Of a stretch of 12,981 nt of DNA, positions 1 to 6,608 are shown one piece after another. This stretch comes from CAVQMB01 sp963713445 (GTDB taxonomy: Bacteria; Pseudomonadota; Gammaproteobacteria; Competibacterales; Competibacteraceae): the NCBI GenBank assembly GCA_963713445.1, contig CAVQMB010000032.1:1-12981 (forward strand), given 5' to 3'. A program made the translations under genes and the position numbers. The number at the start of each line of letters is the position of its first letter. Positions within the stretch are counted from its first letter, which is position 1. The notes below the pieces were generated by a model. That model made no database searches. It had not been told where the DNA came from and saw nothing but the letters and a program-made list of their open reading frames with translations.

Positions 1-509
1 TATCCGCCCTTACCATCGCTCTGGCGCTCCACTATGGCTTTCAAGACCTCGGGTGATGTTGCTGGCTCGCCTCTGGAGAGCAGACTGCCGACAATCGCAC
101 TGTAGAGACGAAGCTTCTCTGCCTCCGGAAATTGATTCGAAAGGCTGATAGCGAAAACGGTGTCCTTGTGTTTGATGAGCTTGTCATAAAACACGTTAAG
201 CTCCCGCGCCATCAGACGCAGCGTATCGCTTTGCATCGCCTCCAGGGCCGATTCGTTCTCAGCTAGCGCGTCGTAGAACGCGGTCTCCTCGTGGCTCAGG
301 CCCAGCTCCGCGCCGTGCTGCTGCGCGTCGCGCAGGTGCTTGGCCAGGTCGATCAGCCGCGCGATCATTTCCGCGGTGGTGATCGCCTTGTTGGTGTAGC
401 GCAGTATGGCGTCTTCGAGTGCCTCGCGACACTGGGCCTCAGTCTCGTAGCCGTTGAGAGAGTAGCTCAATCGCATCCCCGGCTGGAACCGCACCCTATT
501 TTTGGCCAT
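1..509 (-). CDS. Partial chimeric ORF: HsdR-C-terminus-like segment behind an IS1595-transposase-like N-terminus
   Basis: The frame runs from an ATG at 509 to the left edge with no stop: 169 codons visible, carboxyl end outside the window. Residues about 33-105 (AILRYTNKA, then LGLSHEETAFYDALAENES) resemble the C-terminal region of type I restriction HsdR subunits (DUF3387 type), where an AFYDALA-like motif is typical. HsdR is the ATP-driven translocase/nuclease subunit and is normally around 1000 residues, so this is a fragment. Residues 1-31 (MAKNRVRFQPGM and ETEAQCREAL) instead resemble the start of IS1595-family transposases. After about residue 105 (FYDKLIKHKDTVFAISLSNQ onward) the expected HsdR continuation is lost and I recognise nothing. 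A functional restriction enzyme is unlikely. It could be a pseudogene, or an expressed small protein born from rearrangement. The family matches are from memory, not a search. Confidence 0.5.
   Translation of the reverse strand, partial: MAKNRVRFQPGMRLSYSLNGYETEAQCREALEDAILRYTNKAITTAEMIARLIDLAKHLRDAQQHGAELGLSHEETAFYDALAENESALEAMQSDTLRLMARELNVFYDKLIKHKDTVFAISLSNQFPEAEKLRLYSAIVGSLLSRGEPATSPEVLKAIVERQSDGKGG
417..509 (-). mobile_element. Remnant of IS1595-family transposase N-terminus
   Basis: The first 31 codons of the left-edge ORF read like the conserved start of IS1595/ISXO2-type transposases: a basic MAKNRV start, FQPGM, then a tyrosine followed within two residues by TEAQCREAL. In intact members this leads into a CxxC zinc ribbon; here it runs straight into unrelated HsdR-like sequence, and no zinc ribbon or DDE-type catalytic region follows. 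One short stretch (RLSYSLNGYE) departs from the usual SLPEFL-RYG pattern, as expected of decayed or locally shifted sequence. I found no convincing IS terminal inverted repeat. Confidence 0.4.
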
Positions 510-558
510 CGTGGACACCCCTCGAACTCATCAGGAAGGTCCACTGAACCGACCCGCT

Positions 559-575
559 GTCTCAATAGCTGAGAC
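559..575. repeat. Inverted repeat GTCTCA-5-TGAGAC
   Basis: Perfect 6-base arms separated by ATAGC, about 50 bases upstream of the left-edge ORF start. It can form a small hairpin, but no T-tract follows on either strand, so a terminator is not supported. It lies in the 156-base spacer (510-665) between the M81 gene and the chimeric ORF. Confidence 0.35.
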
Positions 576-646
576 TGCTGGGTAATCAGGAAACAATAAG
601 GGAAATCGTCGTGGAATTGCTCCAACTTGTCTCGGATTATCATTAC

Positions 647-660
647 GGATGGCGGCATCC
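647..660 (-). terminator. Weak hairpin just downstream of the M81 gene
   Basis: GGATG-GCGG-CATCC forms a 5-bp stem with a 4-base loop, starting 6 bases beyond the M81 stop codon (TAA at 666-668). This is where the transcript of the ten-gene block should end. No run of T follows on the minus strand, so an intrinsic terminator is only weakly supported. Nothing better was seen between 510 and 665. Confidence 0.2.
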
Positions 661-665
661 CTGAG

Positions 666-2186
666 TTACCCGGAAAGCGGGAAGGTTGGCCCCAAGGGAT
701 GCAACCTTACGCCGGGGCGCAGCCGTGTGAAAGGCAGTTTCGCCGGATCGACGATCATGGCCCCAGGCGATTCGACGACCAGAATGTCCTCAGCGATCGG
801 TTGGAATGCCGCGCGAAAATGCACGGAGCTTTTCAAGCCGACGAGGCGCTCCTCTTGGGGCTCGATTCCGACGTGGCGAAATGGCTCCTGGTCCATTGCC
901 TGGATTTTCTTCGACGCCACGACCACGCGCACATCGCCATGACGCAGCAATACCATAGGCCCGAGCGCAAGTGTCCAACCGGACATCATCGGACCACGGC
1001 AGGTCATTCTGCCGTCGCCTAACCGCTCGACAGTCCATGGCAGGACTAGCGGCTGTTCCCCCCAATCACCCGATTTGGCGCCCAAGCCCAAGGTGACGCT
1101 GGTGCCGGCGCCCGCAGCGTGCGCCGCCAGCGCTGCTTCGGCGTCGTGCAGTACGCCCAGCACCGCACGCTCGACACGGTTGCCCACCATCGCCTGCAAC
1201 AGGCCGATGGTATCGGCGCTGCCGCCGGCTCCAGGGTTGTCCTGAGTATCGGCGAGCAAGATCGGCCGTGACGTCTGTAGCGACCGGCGCATCGCCTCAC
1301 GCACGGCCTCGTCGGGAGAATATAACCGCCCCGCATAGTCCGGCTCGGCTTCGAGCACCAGTCGGAAGAGCTCCTCGGCGGCGCGTTCGGTGGCGGCAGT
1401 CTCCCAACCATACGCCAGCACAGCAGCGCCACAGTCGCGGATGTCCGCCGCGGGAAACCCAGGTGTGAATGAAGTGCTGGCGACCTGTTCGCCGATCAAA
1501 TCGGCAGCGCTCGTATAGATCGACCTCGATGGCTCGATCAGCGAGCATTGCCAAGTGAGCGGGATCAGATAAGGAAGCTGGCGGTAAGCCTTGGCCGGTC
1601 GCTGACCGCGGACGAGAATTTCCGCCAGCAGACGAGCTGACTTGCGTCCCGTTTCCGCCATGTCGACATGCGGATAAGTGGTGTAGGCGACCAGCGCGTC
1701 GCTGAGTGCAAACATCGTTTCGGTGGTATTGGAATGCAGATCGAGGCTCGCGACGATGGGCACTTGTGGGCCGACCAGTTCCCGCACGCGTGCCAACAGC
1801 CGGCCCTCGGCGTCCTCGACATGCTCGGCCACCATAGCGCCGTGCAGACTTAGATAGATCGCGTCGACGGGCAGTGCCGAACGGAGATCGTCGAGCAACA
1901 TCGCCGTGATCCGCTCGAACGCATCAGCCGTTACCAAGCCGGCCGGCGTTGCCGAAGTCCAAACCAGCGGCAGCAGGGCTGCGCCGCTCGGCTTGAGCAC
2001 CTCTAACGCCCCCGCTATCGACGTGTTCATGCCGTCGAACCGGGTAATCACGGCATCCCCGCGAGTTAGCGGCGGACGATCGCCGGCTTCGGCAAAGTCC
2101 GCGAACGAGGTTTTCTGTGGCTGAAACGTATTGGTTTCGTGCATGAAACCGCCGATGGCAATACGCTTGCCGCTCAGATTAAGCAT
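666..2186 (-). CDS. M81 family metallopeptidase (MlrC/microcystinase C-like)
   Basis: 506 residues, the usual full length for this zinc-peptidase family, whose best-known member, MlrC, cleaves amide bonds in linearised microcystin and its tetrapeptide. Family landmarks are in order: GGFMHETNTF (12-21), a TSATPAG-type segment (78-83), SLHGAM (113-118), DLHSN (149-153), YPHVD (171-175) and DTQDNPGAGGSADT (313-326). E17, H115, H151 and H173 are the likely zinc ligands, matching the Glu/His/His/His pattern and spacing I recall for MlrC. No signal peptide is evident, so it should be cytosolic. The ATG at 2186 is preceded by GGAGG at a good distance. It is the last gene of the block, 118 bases after the MFS gene. 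The family is clear; the substrate is unknown, and many M81 proteins lie in gene sets unrelated to microcystin. Confidence 0.92.
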   Translation of the reverse strand: MLNLSGKRIAIGGFMHETNTFQPQKTSFADFAEAGDRPPLTRGDAVITRFDGMNTSIAGALEVLKPSGAALLPLVWTSATPAGLVTADAFERITAMLLDDLRSALPVDAIYLSLHGAMVAEHVEDAEGRLLARVRELVGPQVPIVASLDLHSNTTETMFALSDALVAYTTYPHVDMAETGRKSARLLAEILVRGQRPAKAYRQLPYLIPLTWQCSLIEPSRSIYTSAADLIGEQVASTSFTPGFPAADIRDCGAAVLAYGWETAATERAAEELFRLVLEAEPDYAGRLYSPDEAVREAMRRSLQTSRPILLADTQDNPGAGGSADTIGLLQAMVGNRVERAVLGVLHDAEAALAAHAAGAGTSVTLGLGAKSGDWGEQPLVLPWTVERLGDGRMTCRGPMMSGWTLALGPMVLLRHGDVRVVVASKKIQAMDQEPFRHVGIEPQEERLVGLKSSVHFRAAFQPIAEDILVVESPGAMIVDPAKLPFTRLRPGVRLHPLGPTFPLSG

Positions 2187-2277
2187 TGCAACCTCCAGTG
2201 GCTTGTCAAGGTCGTGGGCGGTTTGCGGCTTTATCCCAATATCCGGCTGCGAGGATGATGGCTTTCTGTCGGGTAGC

Positions 2278-2302
2278 GATAAACGGGTGACCCCCCTTTA
2301 TC
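2278..2302. repeat. Imperfect inverted repeat between the MFS and M81 genes
   Basis: GATAAA (2278-2283) pairs with TTTATC (2297-2302); inside, GGG (2285-2287) can pair with part of the six-C run (2291-2296), leaving a C/C mismatch and a small loop. It begins 3 bases past the MFS stop codon. As RNA it could be a hairpin that protects 3' ends or attenuates before the M81 gene. There is no T-tract. Confidence 0.3.
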
Positions 2303-2304
2303 CG

Positions 2305-3528
2305 TCATGAGCGCCGCAGTAGACTGGCCAATGCCGCAAGAGCAAACACTGCTATCACCACGAACGCTAACCGATAGCTTGCTGCCGCCTCCAGCAGTAG
2401 TCCGAATCCGGTGGGGCCTAGTACATAGCCGGTGAAGACGATCAGCGTGACCCCTGATGTCGCCTCACTGACGCGAGCCGCGGGCGCGAGTCTGGCCACC
2501 TCGGCCAGCAGCACCCCATTCCAACTGGCGATCGCGAATCCGGCCGCCGCAGCCAGCAGAAGCAACCCGGTAAACGTCGAAACCACTATCAATGCCAAAG
2601 TGGTCGCCGCCGATGCTGCCGCGACGGTGGCGAGCACCCGATCGGTGGAACCGAGCCCATCAGCGAGTTTGCCGAGGACGATTCTTCCAGCAACGCCGGT
2701 TCCCTGGAACACGGCGAACAGTACACCCGCAGTGGTGAAATCGAAGCCCCGATCGGCTACAGCAAAGGTAATGAAGTAACTAAACACGGCGCCTTGCACT
2801 ACGGCGAAACAAAAGCCGACCCAGGCAATACGCGGCAAGCCACCAGTGCTGGTGACCGTCCGAAGCGGCGTCATCAGATTGTCGGGGGAAAGGATGGTGG
2901 TGAGGTTCACGCGCATGGATGGGTCGCGGTCTGCTTCGGATGGTCTAAGGAGGTGCTGCAGCACGATTATCGGAAACAGCGCCAGCGCGATCGAGGTGCC
3001 GATGGCGACATGCCAACCAATTCCGGTGAGCGGTGGTAGTAACAGTGCGGCGACGATGCCGCCCAAGGGTACGCCGGCCTGCTTGATTGAGAAAACCAGG
3101 TTGCGTTGACCTTGTGGCGCATAGCGTTGCAGAATGCTGCTGCCCGCCGGTGCCGACGGACCGTAACCGAGACCGATCAGCAGGCTCGCCACGACCAGGG
3201 TGATGGGCAGCGGCACCATGATGCAGGCGATCCCCAGCGCCGTCATCGCAGCCCCGATTTGAAGTGCCCGGTCCGGGCCAGCCCCCCGGATAATGGGGGT
3301 GCCACCAATCAGAAAAATCATCGCCCCCAGCCACGACAAACCGCTCAAGTAGCCGACCAGAGGTGCCGAAATGAGCCCGTTGCCGATCAGCACAGGGGCC
3401 AGCACCGGGATGGTTCGGAACGCGTAGGCGGCGCCCGTCTGCATAGTCAGGACTGCGCCCAGCGGGGCCAGCCAGGTCCGCGGTTTAGGTGCCGTCTCGG
3501 CCAGCGCGTCCTGTGGTCTGCGATTCAT
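2305..3528 (-). CDS. Major facilitator superfamily transporter
   Basis: 407 residues with about 12 hydrophobic segments in two halves around a polar loop near residues 195-225 (RPSEADRDPSMR), typical of a 12-helix secondary transporter in the inner membrane. Segments include 41-61, 63-80, 92-122, 152-190, 236-257, 266-284, 298-336, 357-380 and 383-404, some holding two helices. FSIKQAGVPLGG (146-157) and GRIVLGKLADGLGSTDRV (281-298) are MFS-like loops and helix ends. The start ATG overlaps the stop of the upstream M20 gene by four bases (ATGA, 3525-3528) and has no strong Shine-Dalgarno of its own, so translational coupling is likely. It may import the substrate or a breakdown product, or export an end product. 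The CynX/NimT-type and general MFS_1 groups are candidates; direction and substrate cannot be told. Confidence 0.88.
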   Translation of the reverse strand: MNRRPQDALAETAPKPRTWLAPLGAVLTMQTGAAYAFRTIPVLAPVLIGNGLISAPLVGYLSGLSWLGAMIFLIGGTPIIRGAGPDRALQIGAAMTALGIACIMVPLPITLVVASLLIGLGYGPSAPAGSSILQRYAPQGQRNLVFSIKQAGVPLGGIVAALLLPPLTGIGWHVAIGTSIALALFPIIVLQHLLRPSEADRDPSMRVNLTTILSPDNLMTPLRTVTSTGGLPRIAWVGFCFAVVQGAVFSYFITFAVADRGFDFTTAGVLFAVFQGTGVAGRIVLGKLADGLGSTDRVLATVAAASAATTLALIVVSTFTGLLLLAAAAGFAIASWNGVLLAEVARLAPAARVSEATSGVTLIVFTGYVLGPTGFGLLLEAAASYRLAFVVIAVFALAALASLLRRS

Positions 3529-4697
3529 CCCATGTGATCAAGGCGAGCGATGGTGACCGCTGCGGCTTGTGCGCGGGTGACCAGGCTATCGAGCTCGATG
3601 TATTCGTCGGGAGTGTGGGCCTTGCCCCCTACCGGTCCGAGCGCACACAGCGTTGGTGTACCGACCCCGGCGGCGAAGCCAGAATCGGCGCAGGCGCCGG
3701 TGAATTCGGCGTCGAGCGCGATGCCCACATCGGCGGCCGCCTGCTGGTAACGGTGGAATAACTCCGTTGAGCGCTCATTCGGGACCAGGGGCAGGAATTG
3801 GCCGAGCACTTCCAGTGACGCGTGGGTGCCCGGCACCGAATTGGTGGAGACTATGTGATCGATGCATGCCATCACCTCAGCACGATCCTTGGGAGTAACG
3901 AAACGCAAATCGATTTCGGCTTCGGCCTCTGGAGCGGTGGTGTTGACCGATTGTCCGCCGCGCACCAGCCCGACATTCACGGTGGTGCCAACCGAAAAAT
4001 CCGTCAACTCGTGCAGCGCCAGGGTCTTGCTGGCCAGCTCGCCGATCGCGCTGGCGCCGTCCTGGAAGTTGGCGCCGGAGTGCGCGGCTTTGCCGTATAC
4101 CTTCAACCGCATGAAGGCACCGCCCTTGCGTCCCGTGACCACATTGCCGGTCACTCGCCCGGGCTCGGAATTCAATATCCAGCGAGCCTTACGCGCTTGT
4201 GCCTCGATGATCGGTCGCGACGACGGGGAAGCGATCTCCTCGTCCGAAGTAAATAAACCCACCAGCGGAGCTGACAAGCCGTCGAACTGCTGAAACGCTG
4301 CCAAGACGAAAGCATTCATCACCAGGCCCGCCTTCATGTCGGCGACGCCGGGCCCATACGCGCGCGTCCCGGAAATGGTGAAGGGACGCCGGGCCGTCTC
4401 GCCGTCAGGAAACACCGTGTCCCGATGGCCCATCATCAACGCTACGGCTGGCGTCATCTGATCGTTACCGACAACGGCCCGGATGGCGTTGCCGAAGACG
4501 GCATTTTCCACCGTTTGGGTCGTGATGCCGTGCTCGGCGAAAAACGCAATGAAGCGTTCTCCCACCGCATCGACACCGGCCTTGTTATAGGACCCGCTGT
4601 CGATATTCACGACGTCCTCGAGCAGGCTGATCATCGCCTCTCGCTGATGGTCCAGCCAGTCGCAGATCGCTGTTTCGCGGGCATCGAGCGTTGCCAT
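3525..4697 (-). CDS. M20 family zinc peptidase, carboxypeptidase G2-like
   Basis: 390 residues, typical length for the dinuclear-zinc M20 family, which removes C-terminal amino acids or deacylates N-acyl amino acids. The active site looks complete: H91 and D93 in GHRDTVFP, D120 in GPGVADMKAG, the base/ligand pair E153-E154 in TSDEEIAS, E178 in NSEPGR and H361 in GGKAHTPDEY. H206 in GKAAHSG is the histidine donated across the dimer interface by the lid domain (about 185-300). The order and spacing match carboxypeptidase G2 (glutamate carboxypeptidase). No signal peptide is seen, so it is probably cytosolic, unlike secreted CPG2. The ATG at 4697 follows GGGAGG. It sits 97 bases after the SDR gene and overlaps the MFS gene. 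It probably releases an amino acid from an imported peptide or amide; glutamate/folate specificity cannot be claimed. Confidence 0.92.
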   Translation of the reverse strand: MATLDARETAICDWLDHQREAMISLLEDVVNIDSGSYNKAGVDAVGERFIAFFAEHGITTQTVENAVFGNAIRAVVGNDQMTPAVALMMGHRDTVFPDGETARRPFTISGTRAYGPGVADMKAGLVMNAFVLAAFQQFDGLSAPLVGLFTSDEEIASPSSRPIIEAQARKARWILNSEPGRVTGNVVTGRKGGAFMRLKVYGKAAHSGANFQDGASAIGELASKTLALHELTDFSVGTTVNVGLVRGGQSVNTTAPEAEAEIDLRFVTPKDRAEVMACIDHIVSTNSVPGTHASLEVLGQFLPLVPNERSTELFHRYQQAAADVGIALDAEFTGACADSGFAAGVGTPTLCALGPVGGKAHTPDEYIELDSLVTRAQAAAVTIARLDHMG

Positions 4698-4784
4698 GTG
4701 GGGCCTCCCTTTAAGTAGGTTTGACGCTGAAAAAGCAGTGAAAAATTCGAAGGCCTATTTGCGTTCTGTCGATCGTTCGGCGGG

Positions 4785-4794
4785 GGCCCGGGCC
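4785..4794. repeat. 10-bp palindrome GGCCCGGGCC directly after the SDR stop codon
   Basis: A perfect 10-base palindrome abutting the SDR stop (TGA at 4795-4797), at the start of the 97-base spacer before the M20 gene. As RNA it could form only a very small hairpin and no T-tract follows. The same spacer has a weak promoter-like pair on the minus strand (TCGACA 4772-4767, 16 bases, TCGAAT 4750-4745), too poor to call alone. Confidence 0.2.
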
Positions 4795-5574
4795 TCATGA
4801 CTCGTAGGCGGGCAGACCGAGCGTGTAACCACCGTCGACGGTCAGCAACGTACCGGTGCAGTAACTGGCCGAGCCAAGCAGAAAAATGCAGGCGTCAACC
4901 ACTTCCGCGGGGTTGCCGAAGCGGCCGAGCGGGATGTGTGCCAGTTTCGCCGCGGATTCGGCGCGGCCTGTCGGGGAGGCGGCATGGGCCCGCACGCGCT
5001 CGGTCTCGATAACCCCTGGAAGAACTGCGTTTACCCGGATTCCGTGGCGTGCCCATTCCAGAGCCAGAACACGGGTGAGCTGGTTGAGGCCGGCTTTGGA
5101 GGCCGCGTAATGGGCGACCCCGGGCCGGGCGAGCACGCTTGCCGTGGAGCTGATGTTGACGATGCCTCCCGGCCGGTCGGCGTCGATCAGTCGGGAGGCT
5201 AGGGCACGGGCGCAGAAGAAAGCACTCTTCAGATTAACTGTGGTCACCTGGTCCCATTCCGCTTCACCCAACTCCAGCGCCGGACTGACCGGGTAGAGGC
5301 CGGCTACGTTGGCCAGGCCATCGAGACCTCCCAGGGCGTCCCAGGCCTGGGCGATGGCCGTTTCCGCCGCGTCGACAGTAACCAGATCGGCAGATACAGC
5401 CACGGCTTTACCGCCGTAGTCCGATATTGTTGCTGTGGCTTGTTCCAGTGTCGGCGCGCAGTCGATCAGGGCAACCTGGGCACCTCGCGTGGCGAGATCT
5501 TCTGCCAGTGCTCTGCCGATACCAGCTGCGGCGCCAGTGACGGCGATGCGGCGTATGCTCCAATCGATGTCCAC
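4795..5574 (-). CDS. SDR family NAD(P)-dependent oxidoreductase
   Basis: 259 residues, the classical SDR length with a single Rossmann fold. Seen in order: glycine-rich TGAAAGIG (13-20), D38 at the end of the second strand in ALIDC (an acidic residue here usually favours NAD over NADP), D63 in SADL, NVAG (89-92), N114, catalytic S143 in NISS, and Y156 with K160 in YAASK. The C-terminal TVDGGY is typical. It should oxidise an alcohol or reduce a carbonyl in the cytosol. I chose GTG at 5574 because GAGAGG lies 5 bases upstream and the protein then starts just before the first strand. An in-frame TTG at 5607 would add 11 residues and overlap the ATPase gene by 16 bases. Its place among the hydrolases suggests it oxidises a hydroxyl on the substrate or a released product. 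FabG-type housekeeping is possible but less likely here. Confidence 0.9.
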   Translation of the reverse strand: MDIDWSIRRIAVTGAAAGIGRALAEDLATRGAQVALIDCAPTLEQATATISDYGGKAVAVSADLVTVDAAETAIAQAWDALGGLDGLANVAGLYPVSPALELGEAEWDQVTTVNLKSAFFCARALASRLIDADRPGGIVNISSTASVLARPGVAHYAASKAGLNQLTRVLALEWARHGIRVNAVLPGVIETERVRAHAASPTGRAESAAKLAHIPLGRFGNPAEVVDACIFLLGSASYCTGTLLTVDGGYTLGLPAYES

Positions 5575-5591
5575 GGTGGCCTCTCGGTCCG

Positions 5592-6608
5592 TCAAGCGAA
5601 GTGGCAAGCGACCGATCGGTTGTCGTCGACCGGTCTGAGTTTCGGTTCCTGATTCTCGCAGATGGACTTGGCAAGCGGGCAGCGCGGGCGGAAGCGACAG
5701 CCTGATGGCAACGCCAGCGGATCCGGCGGTTCGCCCTCAAGCCAGAAGTCGTCGGTAATGCGTTTGCTCCCCGGCTCAGGAATCGCTGCGAGCAGTGATC
5801 GCGTGTAGGGATGTTTGGGACGGTTGAAAATATCGTGGGTGTCACCGATCTCGACGATCGTGCCGAGGTACATGACGACGGTGCGATGACACACTGTACG
5901 CACCACCGAAAGGTCATGCGAAATAAACAAGTAAGTGAGTTGGAAGGTGCGTTGAAGCTCAAGGATTAGCTTGAGGACGGTCGCTTGTACCGATACGTCG
6001 AGCCCGGAGGTAGGTTCGTCCAGGATCACCATGCGCGGCTGCAAGGTCAGAATGCGTGCCAGCCCCACCCGGCGCTGTTGCCCGCCGGAAATCTCGTGTG
6101 GGTAGAGATCGAGGTGCCCCGGTGGCAGCCCCACAGAATGTAGCGCGGTGTCCACAACCCGGCGCCGTTCCCGTCGGCTCATCTGTGACCGGTGAATGAT
6201 TAAGGGTTCGGCAAGCGAGTGCTTGATTTTCCAGCGCGGATCTAGCGACGCACCCGGATCCTGGTAGACATATTGCAGGTCGCCACGAACCCGGCGGTAC
6301 TGTGCCGGGTGCAGTCCGGTAATTTCCTGTCCCGCAAACTCGATAGTTCCCTTAGTGGCGCGGTGAAGCCCCATCAGCGTCTTGCCGAGGGTGGATTTGC
6401 CACATCCTGACTCGCCTACCACCCCGAGTATTTCGCCGTCGCGCACCTCGAATGACACGCCGTCCAGAGCTTTGACCTCGCCACGAACCCGCGAGAACCA
6501 GCCGGGTACCGGGAAATATTTACTCACCCCGCGAGCGACCAGCAATGGCGATGCCTCGGATGCGTGCGGCGCCCTGGCACGAGATGGCTCGACCACTGAC
6601 TTGGTCAC
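5592..6608 (-). CDS. Peptide-type ABC transporter ATP-binding protein (DppF/OppF-like)
   Basis: 338 residues when read from GTG at 6608, whose GTGA overlaps the stop of the first ATPase gene. One nucleotide-binding domain: Walker A GESGCGKST (65-73), Q-loop Q116 in YVYQDP, signature ISGGQQRR (173-180), Walker B with D197-E198 in VILDEPTSGLD, and switch histidine H231 in FISHD. The C-terminal oligopeptide-transporter extension has HPYTRSLLAAIPEP (266-279) and the cysteines C304, C310, C317 and C335, the arrangement seen in Opp/Dpp ATPases where it is linked to an iron-sulfur cluster. It pairs with the preceding ATPase to power the importer. The frame is open back to 6737, but that stretch (Pro/Arg-rich) overlaps the upstream gene and is not family-like. 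The SDR gene begins 17 bases after its stop. Subfamily and fold are clear; the ligand is not. Confidence 0.93.
   Translation of the reverse strand: MTKSVVEPSRARAPHASEASPLLVARGVSKYFPVPGWFSRVRGEVKALDGVSFEVRDGEILGVVGESGCGKSTLGKTLMGLHRATKGTIEFAGQEITGLHPAQYRRVRGDLQYVYQDPGASLDPRWKIKHSLAEPLIIHRSQMSRRERRRVVDTALHSVGLPPGHLDLYPHEISGGQQRRVGLARILTLQPRMVILDEPTSGLDVSVQATVLKLILELQRTFQLTYLFISHDLSVVRTVCHRTVVMYLGTIVEIGDTHDIFNRPKHPYTRSLLAAIPEPGSKRITDDFWLEGEPPDPLALPSGCRFRPRCPLAKSICENQEPKLRPVDDNRSVACHFA

Noticed and set aside
467..658. Short minus-strand frame of 63 codons between the M81 gene and the left-edge ORF
   Set aside because: It overlaps the start of the IS1595-like frame in another phase, shows no domain, and its composition resembles untranslated spacer.
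627..1022. Plus-strand open frames across the M81 gene and similar antisense frames elsewhere (for example 3106-3537, 3822-4256, 6382-6900)
   Set aside because: They lie opposite well-supported genes in GC-rich DNA, lack family features and have no ribosome sites; they are shadows of the coding strand.
2205..2210. TTGACA on the minus strand just upstream of the M81 start
   Set aside because: It is a perfect -35 hexamer, but a -10 at normal spacing would fall at or inside the M81 start codon, so it cannot drive the full gene.
4745..4772. Possible internal promoter before the M20 gene (TCGACA, 16 bases, TCGAAT)
   Set aside because: The -10 is weak and the short spacing and operon context make a chance match more likely.
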